A DNA stretch of 64,000 nt, from contig JACRCV010000015.1 of assembly GCA_016218825.1 (NCBI GenBank), forward strand, positions 93,925 to 157,924. Reading direction: 5' to 3'. Positions 8,216-16,800 of the stretch are shown here, piece by piece. The position numbers were made by a program, and so were the translations under genes. How positions within the stretch are numbered: the stretch's first letter is position 1; every line of letters starts with the position of its first letter. The notes below the pieces were generated by a model. That model was not told the DNA's origin. It saw only the letters and a program-made list of their open reading frames with translations, and did not search any database. The DNA comes from Deltaproteobacteria bacterium. Lineage in GTDB: Bacteria; Myxococcota; XYA12-FULL-58-9.

Positions 8216-9328
8216 TCAACGAGCGATCTCGATCTCGACCGGCAACAGCCCGGTGGCAAAAGGGCCAGCCGTCGAGCCGGTGGCGGCGTCGATGCGCCAC
8301 AGCCCGGCCGAGCTGTCGGGGGAGCGGTTGCCGATGAAGACATTGCCGGCGGCGTCGAACGCCAAGCCCGCGAGGTTGAAGCCGCTCGCGCGGTACAGGG
8401 TCGTCGCGGCCCCGGAGTCGAGACGGACGAGCCGCATCTCGGTCGGCAACATCCCGTCCGGAAACGAGATCAGCGCGTGCAGCCGACCATCGGGCGCGGC
8501 GCTCATCGAGATCGGCGGGCCGCCGAGCGCCCGCCCGCCGTAGAGGATCGAAGCGGCGCCGCTCGCGGGATCCACCGCGGCGACCCCGATGCTCGCCGGG
8601 TAGGACCAGTCACCGGCACAGCCCACCGCCAGACGGCCGTCACCGAGCAGCGTGATGCCGGTGTAGGGGTTCGCGAGCGGCAGCTCCAAGCCCTGAAGCC
8701 CGATGGCGTTCGGTCGGGCGTCGACGAGCGTCAGCGTCGAGGCGTCGAGGACGGCGATCTGCGCCAGACCGGACGAGGCGTAGGTGCGGCGGTCGAGGAG
8801 CTGCAAGGTCACGTAGATCCGATCGTTCGCCAGCAGCATCCGGTCCATCTCCGGGTTGCCGTCGGCGTCGGCGAACCGCGACAGGTCCGGACCGGCGCTC
8901 AGGCGCTCGGAGGCAGGGTCGAGGATGGCCATCAGCGCCGTCTCGTAGCAGCTGATGAGCAACCGACCGTCCGGCAGCGGGACGGCGTCGTGCGGACCGC
9001 AGTCGGGAAGCGCGACCTGGGCCACGACGGCCAAGGCGTCATCGAGGAGGGTCACGTTGCCCGGTATCCCGCGGTCGAGGATCAACGCGCCATGGGTGAG
9101 GAGGCGCAGCGCGGCGTCACCGGCAGCGAGCACGGTGTCGTGGCGGCTGTCGTTGGGCGCCGCGGCCTGAAACAGATCGAGGCTGCCGGTCTCGTAGGTC
9201 TGGCTGCTGGTGAGCACCAGGCCGAGACCCGGGCCGAGGTGCCAGGGATCGCCGGTCGGAGCCGCGGGCTCTTCGGTGGCGCACGCGAGGCCGCACAGGG
9301 TCGAGAACACGAGGAGCGGGTGTTTCAT
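8216..9328 (-). CDS. Beta-propeller lipoprotein, second gene of the cobalamin-riboswitch operon (BtuG-like)
   Basis: 370 residues. Signal sequence MKHPLLVFSTLCGLAC with a probable lipid-accepting Cys16, then CATEEPAAPTGD. The rest is made of recurring blade-like units such as GPHDAVPLPDGRLLISC, TGITLLGDGRLAVGCAGDW, MSAAPDGRLHALISF and LAFDAAGNVFIGNRSPDSSAG, typical of YncE/NHL-like propellers. ATG overlaps the stop of the TonB-receptor gene (ATGA at 9325-9328), so it is coupled to it and lies under the same cobalamin riboswitch. In Bacteroidota the surface lipoprotein BtuG is a propeller that binds B12 for BtuB; architecture and context here match that role. Direct homology is not shown, so the function is inference. 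Confidence 0.65.
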   Translation of the reverse strand: MKHPLLVFSTLCGLACATEEPAAPTGDPWHLGPGLGLVLTSSQTYETGSLDLFQAAAPNDSRHDTVLAAGDAALRLLTHGALILDRGIPGNVTLLDDALAVVAQVALPDCGPHDAVPLPDGRLLISCYETALMAILDPASERLSAGPDLSRFADADGNPEMDRMLLANDRIYVTLQLLDRRTYASSGLAQIAVLDASTLTLVDARPNAIGLQGLELPLANPYTGITLLGDGRLAVGCAGDWSYPASIGVAAVDPASGAASILYGGRALGGPPISMSAAPDGRLHALISFPDGMLPTEMRLVRLDSGAATTLYRASGFNLAGLAFDAAGNVFIGNRSPDSSAGLWRIDAATGSTAGPFATGLLPVEIEIAR

Positions 9329-11331
9329 GGGGTCTTCCAGGTGAGGGAGGCGACGAAGCTGCGTCCAGGGATGGGATAACCCAGGAAGTCAGACAGCGCG
9401 CTCACCCCGGTGGTGCCATCCGGCAGACGGATCTGCTGGCGATCGGAGTCGAGGACGTTGGTGACCGTGAGACCGAAACCCAGGCCGGTCGCCGCGTGCT
9501 GACCCTTCAGCGCGGCGTGGTGCAGGAGACGGCGCGGGACCGGCCACAAGTTGGGGAGATCGAGGTAGGTCTGCGACGCCAACGACAGCTCGTAGGAGAG
9601 GACGAGCCACTCCGGTCCGAGCTGTAGCGTGGCGTCGAGGCGGTGGCCGGGCAGGCCGGGGATGCGGTTGCCGTCCAGCCCCGACTGCGCGCTGACTTGA
9701 GCGGCGCGGGTCACGGTGTAGGCGACGAGCACGGCGGCGAAGCGCGTCCGGACGTCGACCTCGAGCTCGGCGCCGATGCTGCGGGCGCGACCGAGGTTCT
9801 CGGCGCGCAGCCAGCGCCGGGAATTCGGGACCACGACGATGAGATCCCGACCGTCGTGGCCGAAAAGGGTCAGCTCGCCTTCGAGGCGCAGGAAGGGGCC
9901 GGCGCGAGCTCGGCAGCGACCGCCCAGGTCGGCCATCACCCCGTGCTCCGCGACCAGGTTGGGGTTGGCGGTGGCGGTCACCAGATCGCCGTAGCGCTCC
10001 AGCAGGGTCGGGAAGCGATGGAACCAACCGGCGTTGGCGCGCAGCGCACATGGGTCGAGGGTCACGAGGGCGCCGAGGCGCGGGCTCCATTCGGTCGACG
10101 CCGTCGGCCTGTTGCCGCGGTCTCGATCGCGGACCGTATCGACGCGGACCGCCGGTACCAGACGGAGGCCGCCGGTGAGATCGGCGCGGTGCTCCAACCC
10201 GGCCCCGGCGTGCAGGCGCTGCCGCTCGAGCTCGACGCCGTTCAACGCCGGGGTGCGGCCGGCGCTCGCCTGGGTGAACGAAGTCCACTCGACGCGGGGC
10301 GCGAGCTCGGCTTCATGGGCCGATGCGAAGAGGTAGCTCGCGCGGGCGTCGGCGCCGAGCTGCAGCAGGCGGGCGGCGGCGCTCCGGATGTTGAGTCCGG
10401 ACTTGTCGTCTGGATCCGAGAACTGGCGAAGGCTCTGCAGGAGGTCGCTCCCGAGGTTGAGGCGTAGGCGATGATCGGCGAGGTCGGCGTCGACGAGAGC
10501 GAAGCGCGTCGAGGCTTCGGCCTGTGATGCGTGGGTGGCGAGGGTGGGCGCGGCGCCCCGGCCGGGGACACCCTGATCGCGAAGGGCCCCGCCGGTGACG
10601 ACGCGCAAGGTCGAGCCCGCGACCCCGTCGGCCTCGGCCTTCAGCCGAAGCGTGAGGGTTGTCGCGGCGTTGTTCTGCCGCCGGCGCACCTGGTCGTCGC
10701 CGGCGTTGTAGATGGTGCCGCGGTCGTCCAGGTAGGGATAGTCGCCGCGGGTCGTCCGATAGCCGACGTACGCCGCGTAGCGCAGATCCGCGGCCGGCCC
10801 CGAGGCGAAGGCGTGGCCGCTCCGGGTGTGGAAGGAGCCGATCGCCAATCTCGCCGAGCTGCGAGTCTCGTCGGCGGGCGTGTGGGTGGTGAGGCTCAAG
10901 ACCCCGCCCTGCGGGCTCGCGAAGCGCACCGGGGCCGCGCCCCGCCAGACTTCGAGGCGGGCAATGCTCTCGGGCGGGATGAGGCTCAGGTCGATGGGGC
11001 CGAGCGTCGCGGACGCAAGCGGCAGGTCGTCGAGGATGACCGCGATCTGGTTGGGGCCGGCGCCGCGAATCGAGACCGTCGTGAAGCTGTCCGGGCCCCC
11101 TGACTGGCGGAGGTGGACGCCGGGGACGCTGCGCAGCACCGCGGTCAGGTCTTCGCCGGCGGCGGGCGTTGGGTCGCGAACGGTCGTGGTCGCGGTGGTG
11201 ACGTCCTCGGGCGGGGCGGCCTCGGTGTCGACCACCGTCTCCGGCAGGTCGACGACGCGAGCGGCCCGAGCCGCGGGCGCGAGCGCGGCGCCGAGCAAGA
11301 TCAGGCCAATGCTGTGTGCACGTCGTACCAC
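9325..11331 (-). CDS. btuB: TonB-dependent outer-membrane receptor, cobalamin-type (BtuB-like)
   Basis: 668 residues from GTG 11331. This is the in-frame start that gives a signal peptide (VRRAHSIGLILLGAALAPAARA) and clears the riboswitch ending at 11366. The mature N-terminus has a TonB-box-like PETVVDTEA. A plug domain follows (AVLRSVPGVHLRQSG, TTVSIRGAGPNQIAVILDDLPL, ESIARLEVWRGAAPVRF, GGVLSLTTH). The remainder alternates as a 22-strand barrel and ends in GRSFVASLTWKTP, with an aromatic-containing last strand. The riboswitch immediately upstream argues for cobalamin or another corrinoid as substrate. An open frame continues upstream of 11331 through the riboswitch, but it is not needed for the protein. 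Confidence 0.85.
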   Translation of the reverse strand: MVRRAHSIGLILLGAALAPAARAARVVDLPETVVDTEAAPPEDVTTATTTVRDPTPAAGEDLTAVLRSVPGVHLRQSGGPDSFTTVSIRGAGPNQIAVILDDLPLASATLGPIDLSLIPPESIARLEVWRGAAPVRFASPQGGVLSLTTHTPADETRSSARLAIGSFHTRSGHAFASGPAADLRYAAYVGYRTTRGDYPYLDDRGTIYNAGDDQVRRRQNNAATTLTLRLKAEADGVAGSTLRVVTGGALRDQGVPGRGAAPTLATHASQAEASTRFALVDADLADHRLRLNLGSDLLQSLRQFSDPDDKSGLNIRSAAARLLQLGADARASYLFASAHEAELAPRVEWTSFTQASAGRTPALNGVELERQRLHAGAGLEHRADLTGGLRLVPAVRVDTVRDRDRGNRPTASTEWSPRLGALVTLDPCALRANAGWFHRFPTLLERYGDLVTATANPNLVAEHGVMADLGGRCRARAGPFLRLEGELTLFGHDGRDLIVVVPNSRRWLRAENLGRARSIGAELEVDVRTRFAAVLVAYTVTRAAQVSAQSGLDGNRIPGLPGHRLDATLQLGPEWLVLSYELSLASQTYLDLPNLWPVPRRLLHHAALKGQHAATGLGFGLTVTNVLDSDRQQIRLPDGTTGVSALSDFLGYPIPGRSFVASLTWKTP

Positions 11332-11365
11332 GGACTCCCCGAGCCACGGAGGAGCGAAGCCACCA

Positions 11366-11561
11366 CGCACTCGAGGCCGGTCTCCTGACTCGCGGTACGA
11401 GGTCTTGACCTCGCGAGCTTGCGCTCGTCCGCCGCCCTCCCTTCCGACGCACGCGTCGTGGGTGCTGCCTCGGGCAACGGTCAGCCGCTCACAGTGGCGG
11501 GCCCGTGCCGGACTCTCACCGGCTTCCCGTTTCATCCCCAACGAGGGACACCCCGGGTGCG
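11366..11561 (-). ncRNA. Cobalamin riboswitch
   Basis: Read on the - strand, the region carries the hallmark blocks in the right order: GGGAAGCCGGTGAGAGTCC (about 11528-11510), GCCCGCCACTGTGAGCGG (about 11503-11486) and AGTCAGGAGACCGGCC (about 11389-11374). A closing helix CGCAC/GTGCG is formed by 11561-11557 and 11370-11366. The 3' end lies 35 bp before the GTG start of the TonB receptor, so B12 binding would lower expression of receptor and propeller lipoprotein. In many such elements the last loop pairs with the ribosome site; that was not resolved here. Confidence 0.92.
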
Positions 11562-11762
11562 GTCGATGTGCTCCACACACCGACCCCGCGCCTCTAGCAG
11601 ACAGATCGCGAGCGACGCAAGGTCGGCGACGGCGCCCGCCGGCCCTGCGACGCCGGCAGGGCGAGCGAATTCTCGGGCTTTGCCGACGTTGCCCTGGCGA
11701 CGCCACGCGTCAGGCTTGACCGCCGGTCGGTCGCCCATCAGACTCGGCGGCGCGAGGGGCCG

Positions 11763-13127
11763 ATGCTCGTCACGTCTGTGATCCTCTGTCTGTCCGTGCA
11801 TGGCGTTGCCGCTGCGGCTCCCGATCCGGCCGCCGGGGCCGCAGGAGAGCCCGCCGATCTGTCGCCGGTGCCGCGGGTGGTCGCGGTGACCCTCGACCGC
11901 GAGATCACCAACACCACGCGCGACTACTTCTTCGCCGGACTGGCGCACGCCGAGGCGAGCCACGCCGCCGCGCTGTTGGTGCTGCTCGACACCCCGGGCG
12001 GCCTGATGGAGGCCACTCGGGAGATGGTGCGCGAGATCCTCGAGGCCGAGGTGCCGGTGATCGTCTATGTCTCGCCGCCGGGGGCCCGCGCCGGCTCCGC
12101 CGGGGTCTTCCTGACCCTGGCGGCGCACGTCGCCGCGATGGCGCCCACCACTCACATCGGCGCCGCGCACCCGGTAGGGCTCTTGGGCGGCGACGTCGAG
12201 GGGGTGATGGGCAAGAAGGTGGAGAACGACGCAGCGGCCTTCGCGAAGAGCCTCGCCGAGACCCGCGCGCGCAACATGGACTGGGCCGAGAAGGCGGTGC
12301 GCGAGTCGATCGCGGTCCCGGCGGCCGAGGCGCTGCAGAACAAGGTCATCGACCTGATCGCCACCGACGCCGCGGCGCTGTTGCAGAGCATCGACGGCCG
12401 GCAGGTGCAGGTGGGCGGCGCGCCGTTCACCCTGCACACCGCGAACGCCAAGGTCGAGCCGTTCGCGATGAGCGGCCGGCAGACGCTGGTGACGTTCCTC
12501 GCCAACCCCGACCTGATCTACTTCCTGCTGCTCTTCGGCCTCTTCCTGCTGTTCGTGGAGTTCAAGAGCCCGGGGTTGGTGGTGCCGGGGGTGGTCGGAG
12601 TCCTGCTGTTGGCGCTGGTGCTCGGGGTGCAGCTGTTGCCGGTGAACTTCGTCGGCGTGCTCCTGATCATCGCCGCGGTGGCGCTCTTCATCACCGAGAT
12701 CTACGTGTCGAGCTTCGGCCTGCTCGCCGGCGGCGGCATCGTCTGCCTGATCGTCGGCTCCTACCTGCTGTTCGACGTGCCCGGGTCCAGCCTGCGTGTC
12801 CAGCCGGTGGTCATTTGGAGCGTGGCGCTGACGTTCGCGGCGCTGGTCTTGATCGTCGGCGTGCTGTTGGTGCGCGCCAAGCGCCAGGGCGCCACGAGCG
12901 GCGTCGAGGCGATGGTCGGCGAGGAGGGCGTGGTCTTCGAGGACATCCGCCCCGAGCGGCCCGGGAAGATCCACGCGCGGGGCGCCTATTGGACCGCGAG
13001 CTGCAGCGTGCCGGCCGCGGCCGGCAGCCGGGTTCGGATCAAGAAGATGGACGGGGCCAAAGCCGAGGTCGAGCTCGTACCCGGTTCAGGCGAAGGCGCC
13101 GCGGTCTCGCCCCCAACAACGAGGTGA
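11763..13127 (+). CDS. nfeD: NfeD-family membrane serine protease
   Basis: 454 residues. A signal sequence (LVTSVILCLSVHGVAAAA) is followed by a ClpP/SppA-like protease domain: VVAVTLDREI, LLVLLDTPGGLMEATREM, PPGARAGSAGVFLTLAAHVAAMAP (nucleophile Ser112), and GKKVENDAAA with the general-base Lys at 151/152, about 40 residues on as in characterised long NfeD proteins. Four membrane segments occupy about 260-375 (IYFLLLFGLFLLFVEF onward). A C-terminal OB-fold-like NfeD domain follows (GVEAMVGEEGVVFEDI, RGAYWTASC). It is followed after 3 bp by a stomatin-like gene, the classical nfeD-stomatin operon in which the protease cleaves the stomatin C-terminus. Confidence 0.92.
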   Translation: MLVTSVILCLSVHGVAAAAPDPAAGAAGEPADLSPVPRVVAVTLDREITNTTRDYFFAGLAHAEASHAAALLVLLDTPGGLMEATREMVREILEAEVPVIVYVSPPGARAGSAGVFLTLAAHVAAMAPTTHIGAAHPVGLLGGDVEGVMGKKVENDAAAFAKSLAETRARNMDWAEKAVRESIAVPAAEALQNKVIDLIATDAAALLQSIDGRQVQVGGAPFTLHTANAKVEPFAMSGRQTLVTFLANPDLIYFLLLFGLFLLFVEFKSPGLVVPGVVGVLLLALVLGVQLLPVNFVGVLLIIAAVALFITEIYVSSFGLLAGGGIVCLIVGSYLLFDVPGSSLRVQPVVIWSVALTFAALVLIVGVLLVRAKRQGATSGVEAMVGEEGVVFEDIRPERPGKIHARGAYWTASCSVPAAAGSRVRIKKMDGAKAEVELVPGSGEGAAVSPPTTR

Positions 13128-13130
13128 GTC

Positions 13131-13880
13131 ATGAGCATCGCTTTGCCGCTCGTCGGCGTCCTGCTGTTGATCGCGATCCTGTCCGGGGTCCGCATCCTCC
13201 AAGAGTTCGAGCGCGGCGTGTTGTTTCGCTTGGGGAGCTGCCTCAAGGAGGTGCGGGGCCCGGGCCTGACGCTGATCCTGCCGTTCGGCATCGACCGGCT
13301 GACGAAGGTCGATCTCCGCGTCATCACCTTCGACGTGCCGTCGCAGGACGTGATCACCCGCGACAACGTCTCGGTGAAGGTGAACGCGGTGGTCTACTTC
13401 CAGGTCGTCGACGCCCGCCGCGCCATCCTCGAGGTCGAGAACTACCTGTTCGCCAGCTCGCAGCTGGCGCAGACCACGCTGCGCTCGGTGTGCGGCCAGC
13501 AGGACATGGACACCCTGCTCATCGATCGTGAGCGCCTGAACTCGACGATCCAGACCATCCTCGACCGGCACACCGATCCCTGGGGCGTCAAGGTGACGCT
13601 CGTCGAGATCAAGCAGATCGACCTGCCGCAAGAGATGCAGCGGGCGATGGCGAAGCAGGCCGAGGCCGAGCGCGAGCGCCGGGCCAAGGTGATCCACGCC
13701 GAGGGCGAAGAGCAGGCGGCGCGCAAGCTCGTCGAGGCCGCGAAGCTGATGGAGCCGCACCCGGTGACGGTGCAGCTGCGCTACCTCCAGACCCTCACCG
13801 AGATCGCGAGCGAGAACAACTCCACCACGATCTTCCCGCTGCCGATCGAGTGGATGTCGGTGTTCATGCCGAAGAAGTAG
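13131..13880 (+). CDS. Slipin/stomatin-like SPFH membrane protein
   Basis: 249 residues. An N-terminal membrane hairpin ([16 protein letters not shown]) precedes an SPFH/band-7 domain: [59 protein letters not shown] and ALRSV-type [17 protein letters not shown] coiled coil ([25 protein letters not shown]) and the hydrophobic C-terminal tail [12 protein letters not shown] follow. That tail is the region cut by NfeD proteases in characterised pairs. ATG lies 3 bp after the nfeD stop, with GAGG-type ribosome site inside the nfeD end. Forms membrane microdomain oligomers; exact role not known. Confidence 0.92.
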   Translation: MSIALPLVGVLLLIAILSGVRILQEFERGVLFRLGSCLKEVRGPGLTLILPFGIDRLTKVDLRVITFDVPSQDVITRDNVSVKVNAVVYFQVVDARRAILEVENYLFASSQLAQTTLRSVCGQQDMDTLLIDRERLNSTIQTILDRHTDPWGVKVTLVEIKQIDLPQEMQRAMAKQAEAERERRAKVIHAEGEEQAARKLVEAAKLMEPHPVTVQLRYLQTLTEIASENNSTTIFPLPIEWMSVFMPKK

Positions 13881-13904
13881 CGCCGGCGTCAGCACAGGCC
13901 GGCG
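13881..13904. terminator. Hairpin at convergent gene ends
   Basis: A perfect 7 bp stem CGCCGGC (13881-13887) / GCCGGCG (13898-13904) with a 10-base loop begins directly after the slipin stop and covers the last codons of the opposite gene. There is no T-tract on either side, so it is only a candidate bidirectional terminator. Confidence 0.4.
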
Positions 13905-14182
13905 GGCAGCTCTATGTCTGGGTAGCGCTCGCGCACGCCGAGGCGCCGAACGCTGGTGCGCGCCGAGACCGTCGAGATCTTTCCCGACAGCTGCTCGAAG
14001 GACGCGAGCAGGGCGCTGAGGATCGTCAACGGATCGCCGGTGAGCTCCGTGACCACACCGGTGTCGTTGACCTGCAGGCCGGCGATGGCGCGGGCGCGGC
14101 GCACCGCGGCGGCGCCAAAGAGCGAGACCTTGGTCCTCATGATGTCGGTGATGATCTCTCGATACGCAGCCTCGTACTTCAT
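13889..14182 (-). CDS. Small soluble protein of unknown function
   Basis: 97 residues: MKYEAAYREIITDIMRTKVSLFG, then AVRRARAIAGLQV, GDPLTILSALLASFEQLSGKIS and RTSVRRLGVRERYPDIELPAGLC. No signal or membrane segment. The pattern (N-terminal helix, a short beta unit GLQVNDTGVVTEL, then a long helix) looks like a compact alpha/beta domain, but I do not recognise a family. It follows the small membrane protein at 14196-14486 after 13 bp, on the same strand and behind the same promoter. The two are likely co-expressed and may be partners. Confidence 0.6.
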   Translation of the reverse strand: MKYEAAYREIITDIMRTKVSLFGAAAVRRARAIAGLQVNDTGVVTELTGDPLTILSALLASFEQLSGKISTVSARTSVRRLGVRERYPDIELPAGLC

Positions 14183-14195
14183 GCTCTCGTGCCCC

Positions 14196-14486
14196 TCAGC
14201 GAAGCGCCCGCAGCCCGATGATTCCCGCGGCGAAGAAGGCGACCGAGCCGAGGCTCAACAGCAGGCCCATGACGACCATCAGGGCCTGCTCCCCCAGGAT
14301 CCCGGTCGTCGCCGCGAGCTCGACGCCGGCGTGCAGAAAGACCGAGAAGAACACGCCGACCACGATGAGCTTGATCGTCAAACCAATCTGACCGCCCAAC
14401 TTGGGGGCCATGATCGCCAGGGCGACGATCGCCGCGAGCGATGTGATCGCAGCCACCACATTCGGGATCGTCTCCATCGCCGACAT
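14196..14486 (-). CDS. Small membrane protein, three to four predicted helices
   Basis: 96 residues from ATG 14486, chosen for the strong ribosome site GGAGG 5 bp before it. Hydrophobic segments: PNVVAAITSLAAIVALAIMAP, IGLTIKLIVVGVFFSVFLHAG and ALMVVMGLLLSLGSVAFFAAGIIGLRAL. No catalytic motif or charged pore residues stand out, and the family is not recognised. First gene of a two-gene unit with the 97-residue soluble protein. Confidence 0.65.
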   Translation of the reverse strand: MSAMETIPNVVAAITSLAAIVALAIMAPKLGGQIGLTIKLIVVGVFFSVFLHAGVELAATTGILGEQALMVVMGLLLSLGSVAFFAAGIIGLRALR

Positions 14487-14565
14487 GCTTACCTCCGTGT
14501 TTTCGTGGGCGTTGCAGGGCGCGACGGCCCGTTTGGCCCCCCGACACGACGCCCGTCTCGCGATC

Positions 14566-14594
14566 ACCGTAGTGGTCGTGTTGTCTCCGGTCAA
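14566..14594 (-). promoter_or_regulatory. Candidate sigma-70-type promoter for the small membrane protein
   Basis: On the - strand TTGACC (14594-14589), 17 bp, then TACGGT (14571-14566) in the TAnnnT form common in GC-rich genomes. The ATG lies about 80 bp downstream. Confidence 0.4.
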
Positions 14595-14637
14595 GACACG
14601 AGGTGAATCGCGCCAGGGCGGTGGTGCGGCTCGCCCC

Positions 14638-16638
14638 TCAGCGGGCCAGCACCGCGCGCGCTTTGGTCGCCACGGCCTCGGCGGTGAAGCCGAGGTTGGC
14701 GAACAGGGCCGGCGCCGGCGCCGAGGCGCCGAAGCGAGCGAGGCCGACGATGGCGCCTCGATCACCGACGAAGCGCTCCCAGCCGAGGGTCACCCCGGCC
14801 TCGACGGCGACGCGGGCGCAAACCGCCGGAGGCAGCACGGCGTCGCGGTAGGCGGGCGGCTGGGAGAGGAAGAGCTCGGCGCTGGGCATCGACACGACCC
14901 GGGTGGGTATGGCGTCCTTCTCGAGGAGCTTCTGCGCCCCGAGGGCCAGGTGCACCTCGGCGCCGGTGCCGATCAGGATGACCTGCGGTGCATTGCCCTG
15001 GGCCTCGGCGAGCACGTAGGCGCCGCGCGCGACGTTCTCTAGCGTGATCCCTTCGAGGCTCGGGACCTTCTGACGGCTGAGCACCAGGCCGACCGGGCCG
15101 GTGCGGTGCTGCAGCGCGACGTGCCAGGCGAACGCGGTCTCGTTGGGATCGGCCGGTCTGAGGAGGGTCATGTTGGGAATGGCGCGCAGCGCCGCCAGGT
15201 GCTCGACCGGTTGGTGGGTGGGGCCGTCTTCGCCGAGGCCGATCGAATCGTGGGTCCAGACGTAGATCACCGGCAGACCGCTCAGCGCCGCGAGGCGCAC
15301 GCTCGGGCGCATGTAGTCGGAGAACACGAAGAAGGTGGCGACGAACGGCCGCAAGCCGCCGTGGTAGCTGATGCCGTTCGCGATCCCCGCCATGCCGTGC
15401 TCGCGGACGCCGAAGTGCAGGTTGCGCCCGGCGCCGCTCTGGCCGTCGAAGTCGCCCTCGTCCGCGAGCTTGGTGTTGGTGGAGACCGAGAGGTCGGCGT
15501 CGCCGCCGATCAGCCAGGGCACCTGCTTGGCGATGACGTTCAGCGCCTTGCCCGAGGCTTGACGGGTGGCGAGCGCCTCGCCGGGTCTCCACTGCGGCAA
15601 CGCCGCCGCGAGATCCTCGGGGAGCTCTTGAGAGAGGGCGCGATCCCAGAGCCGCGCCAGCTGCGGATGGGCGTCGGCGTAGGCGGCGAGCATCTTGGTC
15701 CAGCTCGCGCAAAGCGTGGCGCCGCGCGTGGCCCCGGCCTGCAGCTGGGCCGCGGCGGCGGCGGGGATGAAGAAGGTCTTCTTCGGGTCGAAGCCCAGGG
15801 CCGCTTTCGTGAGCTCGAGCTCAGTGGCGCCGAGCGGCGAGCCATGAACGCCGGAGGTGCCGGCGCGGTTCGGAGAGCCGAAGCCGATCGTGGTCTTGAC
15901 GGCGATCAAGGACGGCCGAGCGGTCTCGGCCTGGGCGGCGCGGATCGCCTGATCGATGCCGTCGATGTCGGTGTTGCCGGCGGTGACCGTCTGCACGTGC
16001 CAGCCGTAGGCCAGGAAGCGCTTGGACACGTCCTCGGTGAAGGTGATGCTGGTCGGGCCGTCCAGCGAGATGCCGTTGTCGTCGTAGAGGAAGATGAGCT
16101 TGCCGAGCTTCAGGTGACCGGCGAGTGAGGCGGCCTCGGCCACGACCCCTTCCATCAGATCGCCGTCAGACACCAACGCGTAGGTGAAGTGATCGACGAG
16201 CTCGAAGCCGGGTCGGTTGAACATCGACGCCAGGCGGCGCTCGGCGATCGCCATGCCGACCGCGTTCGCGGCCCCTTGGCCGAGCGGGCCGGTCGTCGCC
16301 TCGACGCCGGGGGTGTGACCGAACTCCGGGTGCCCCGGGGTGCGGCTCTGCCACTGGCGAAACTGCTTCAGGTCATCGAGGCTCAGGTCGTAGCCGGTCA
16401 AGTGCAAAAGGCCATAGAGGAGCATGCTGCCGTGGCCGCCCGAGAGCACGAAGCGATCGCGGTTCGGCCAGCGCGGCGTCGTTGGATCGTGGCGCAGGTG
16501 GCGCTGCCACAGCACGTAGGCCATCGGCGCGGCGCCGAGCGGCAGGCCGGGGTGGCCGGAGTCGGCCTTCTCGATGGCGTCGAGCGCCAGGGTCCGAATC
16601 GTGTTGATGCACAGCAGATCGAGATCGGCGGAAGTCAT
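14638..16638 (-). CDS. tkt: Transketolase
   Basis: 666 residues from ATG 16638; the open frame extends upstream, but [25 protein letters not shown] is the family N-terminus. A thiamine-diphosphate enzyme that transfers two-carbon units between ketose and aldose phosphates in the pentose phosphate pathway. Visible motifs: [50 protein letters not shown], the ThDP signature [13 protein letters not shown] with [38 protein letters not shown] and [20 protein letters not shown]. It covers the full three-domain length. No other pentose phosphate gene is adjacent. Upstream DNA has a TATGG/CCATA palindrome at 16772-16785. Confidence 0.95.
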   Translation of the reverse strand: MTSADLDLLCINTIRTLALDAIEKADSGHPGLPLGAAPMAYVLWQRHLRHDPTTPRWPNRDRFVLSGGHGSMLLYGLLHLTGYDLSLDDLKQFRQWQSRTPGHPEFGHTPGVEATTGPLGQGAANAVGMAIAERRLASMFNRPGFELVDHFTYALVSDGDLMEGVVAEAASLAGHLKLGKLIFLYDDNGISLDGPTSITFTEDVSKRFLAYGWHVQTVTAGNTDIDGIDQAIRAAQAETARPSLIAVKTTIGFGSPNRAGTSGVHGSPLGATELELTKAALGFDPKKTFFIPAAAAAQLQAGATRGATLCASWTKMLAAYADAHPQLARLWDRALSQELPEDLAAALPQWRPGEALATRQASGKALNVIAKQVPWLIGGDADLSVSTNTKLADEGDFDGQSGAGRNLHFGVREHGMAGIANGISYHGGLRPFVATFFVFSDYMRPSVRLAALSGLPVIYVWTHDSIGLGEDGPTHQPVEHLAALRAIPNMTLLRPADPNETAFAWHVALQHRTGPVGLVLSRQKVPSLEGITLENVARGAYVLAEAQGNAPQVILIGTGAEVHLALGAQKLLEKDAIPTRVVSMPSAELFLSQPPAYRDAVLPPAVCARVAVEAGVTLGWERFVGDRGAIVGLARFGASAPAPALFANLGFTAEAVATKARAVLAR

Positions 16639-16711
16639 CGGTCTCTCCGGCGTTCGGGCGACGCCGCAAGGTAGCACGCTTCGATGATGAGGGCAGCTGC
16701 CGGGGCAGGGA

Positions 16712-16785
16712 GACGCCGTCCGCGAACGGCGTCAGAAGCTGGCGGCTCGTGGCGAGTCCGCGGACGGTAGTTATGGGATGCCATA
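16712..16785 (-). terminator. Hairpin after the RlmN-like gene, plus a palindrome upstream of tkt
   Basis: The 162 bp between the RlmN-like stop and the tkt start contain a perfect 8 bp stem GACGCCGT (16712-16719) / ACGGCGTC (16726-16733) with a 6-base loop, suitable as terminator for the RlmN-like gene. Closer to that stop lies TATGG-GATG-CCATA (16772-16785), a short palindrome that could be an operator. No T-tract is seen. Confidence 0.4.
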
Positions 16786-16800
16786 CCTCGGCGGACTTGG

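Noticed and set aside
11332..11706. N-terminal extension of the TonB receptor through the riboswitch
   Set aside because: Would translate the riboswitch itself; GTG 11331 gives the correct signal peptide.
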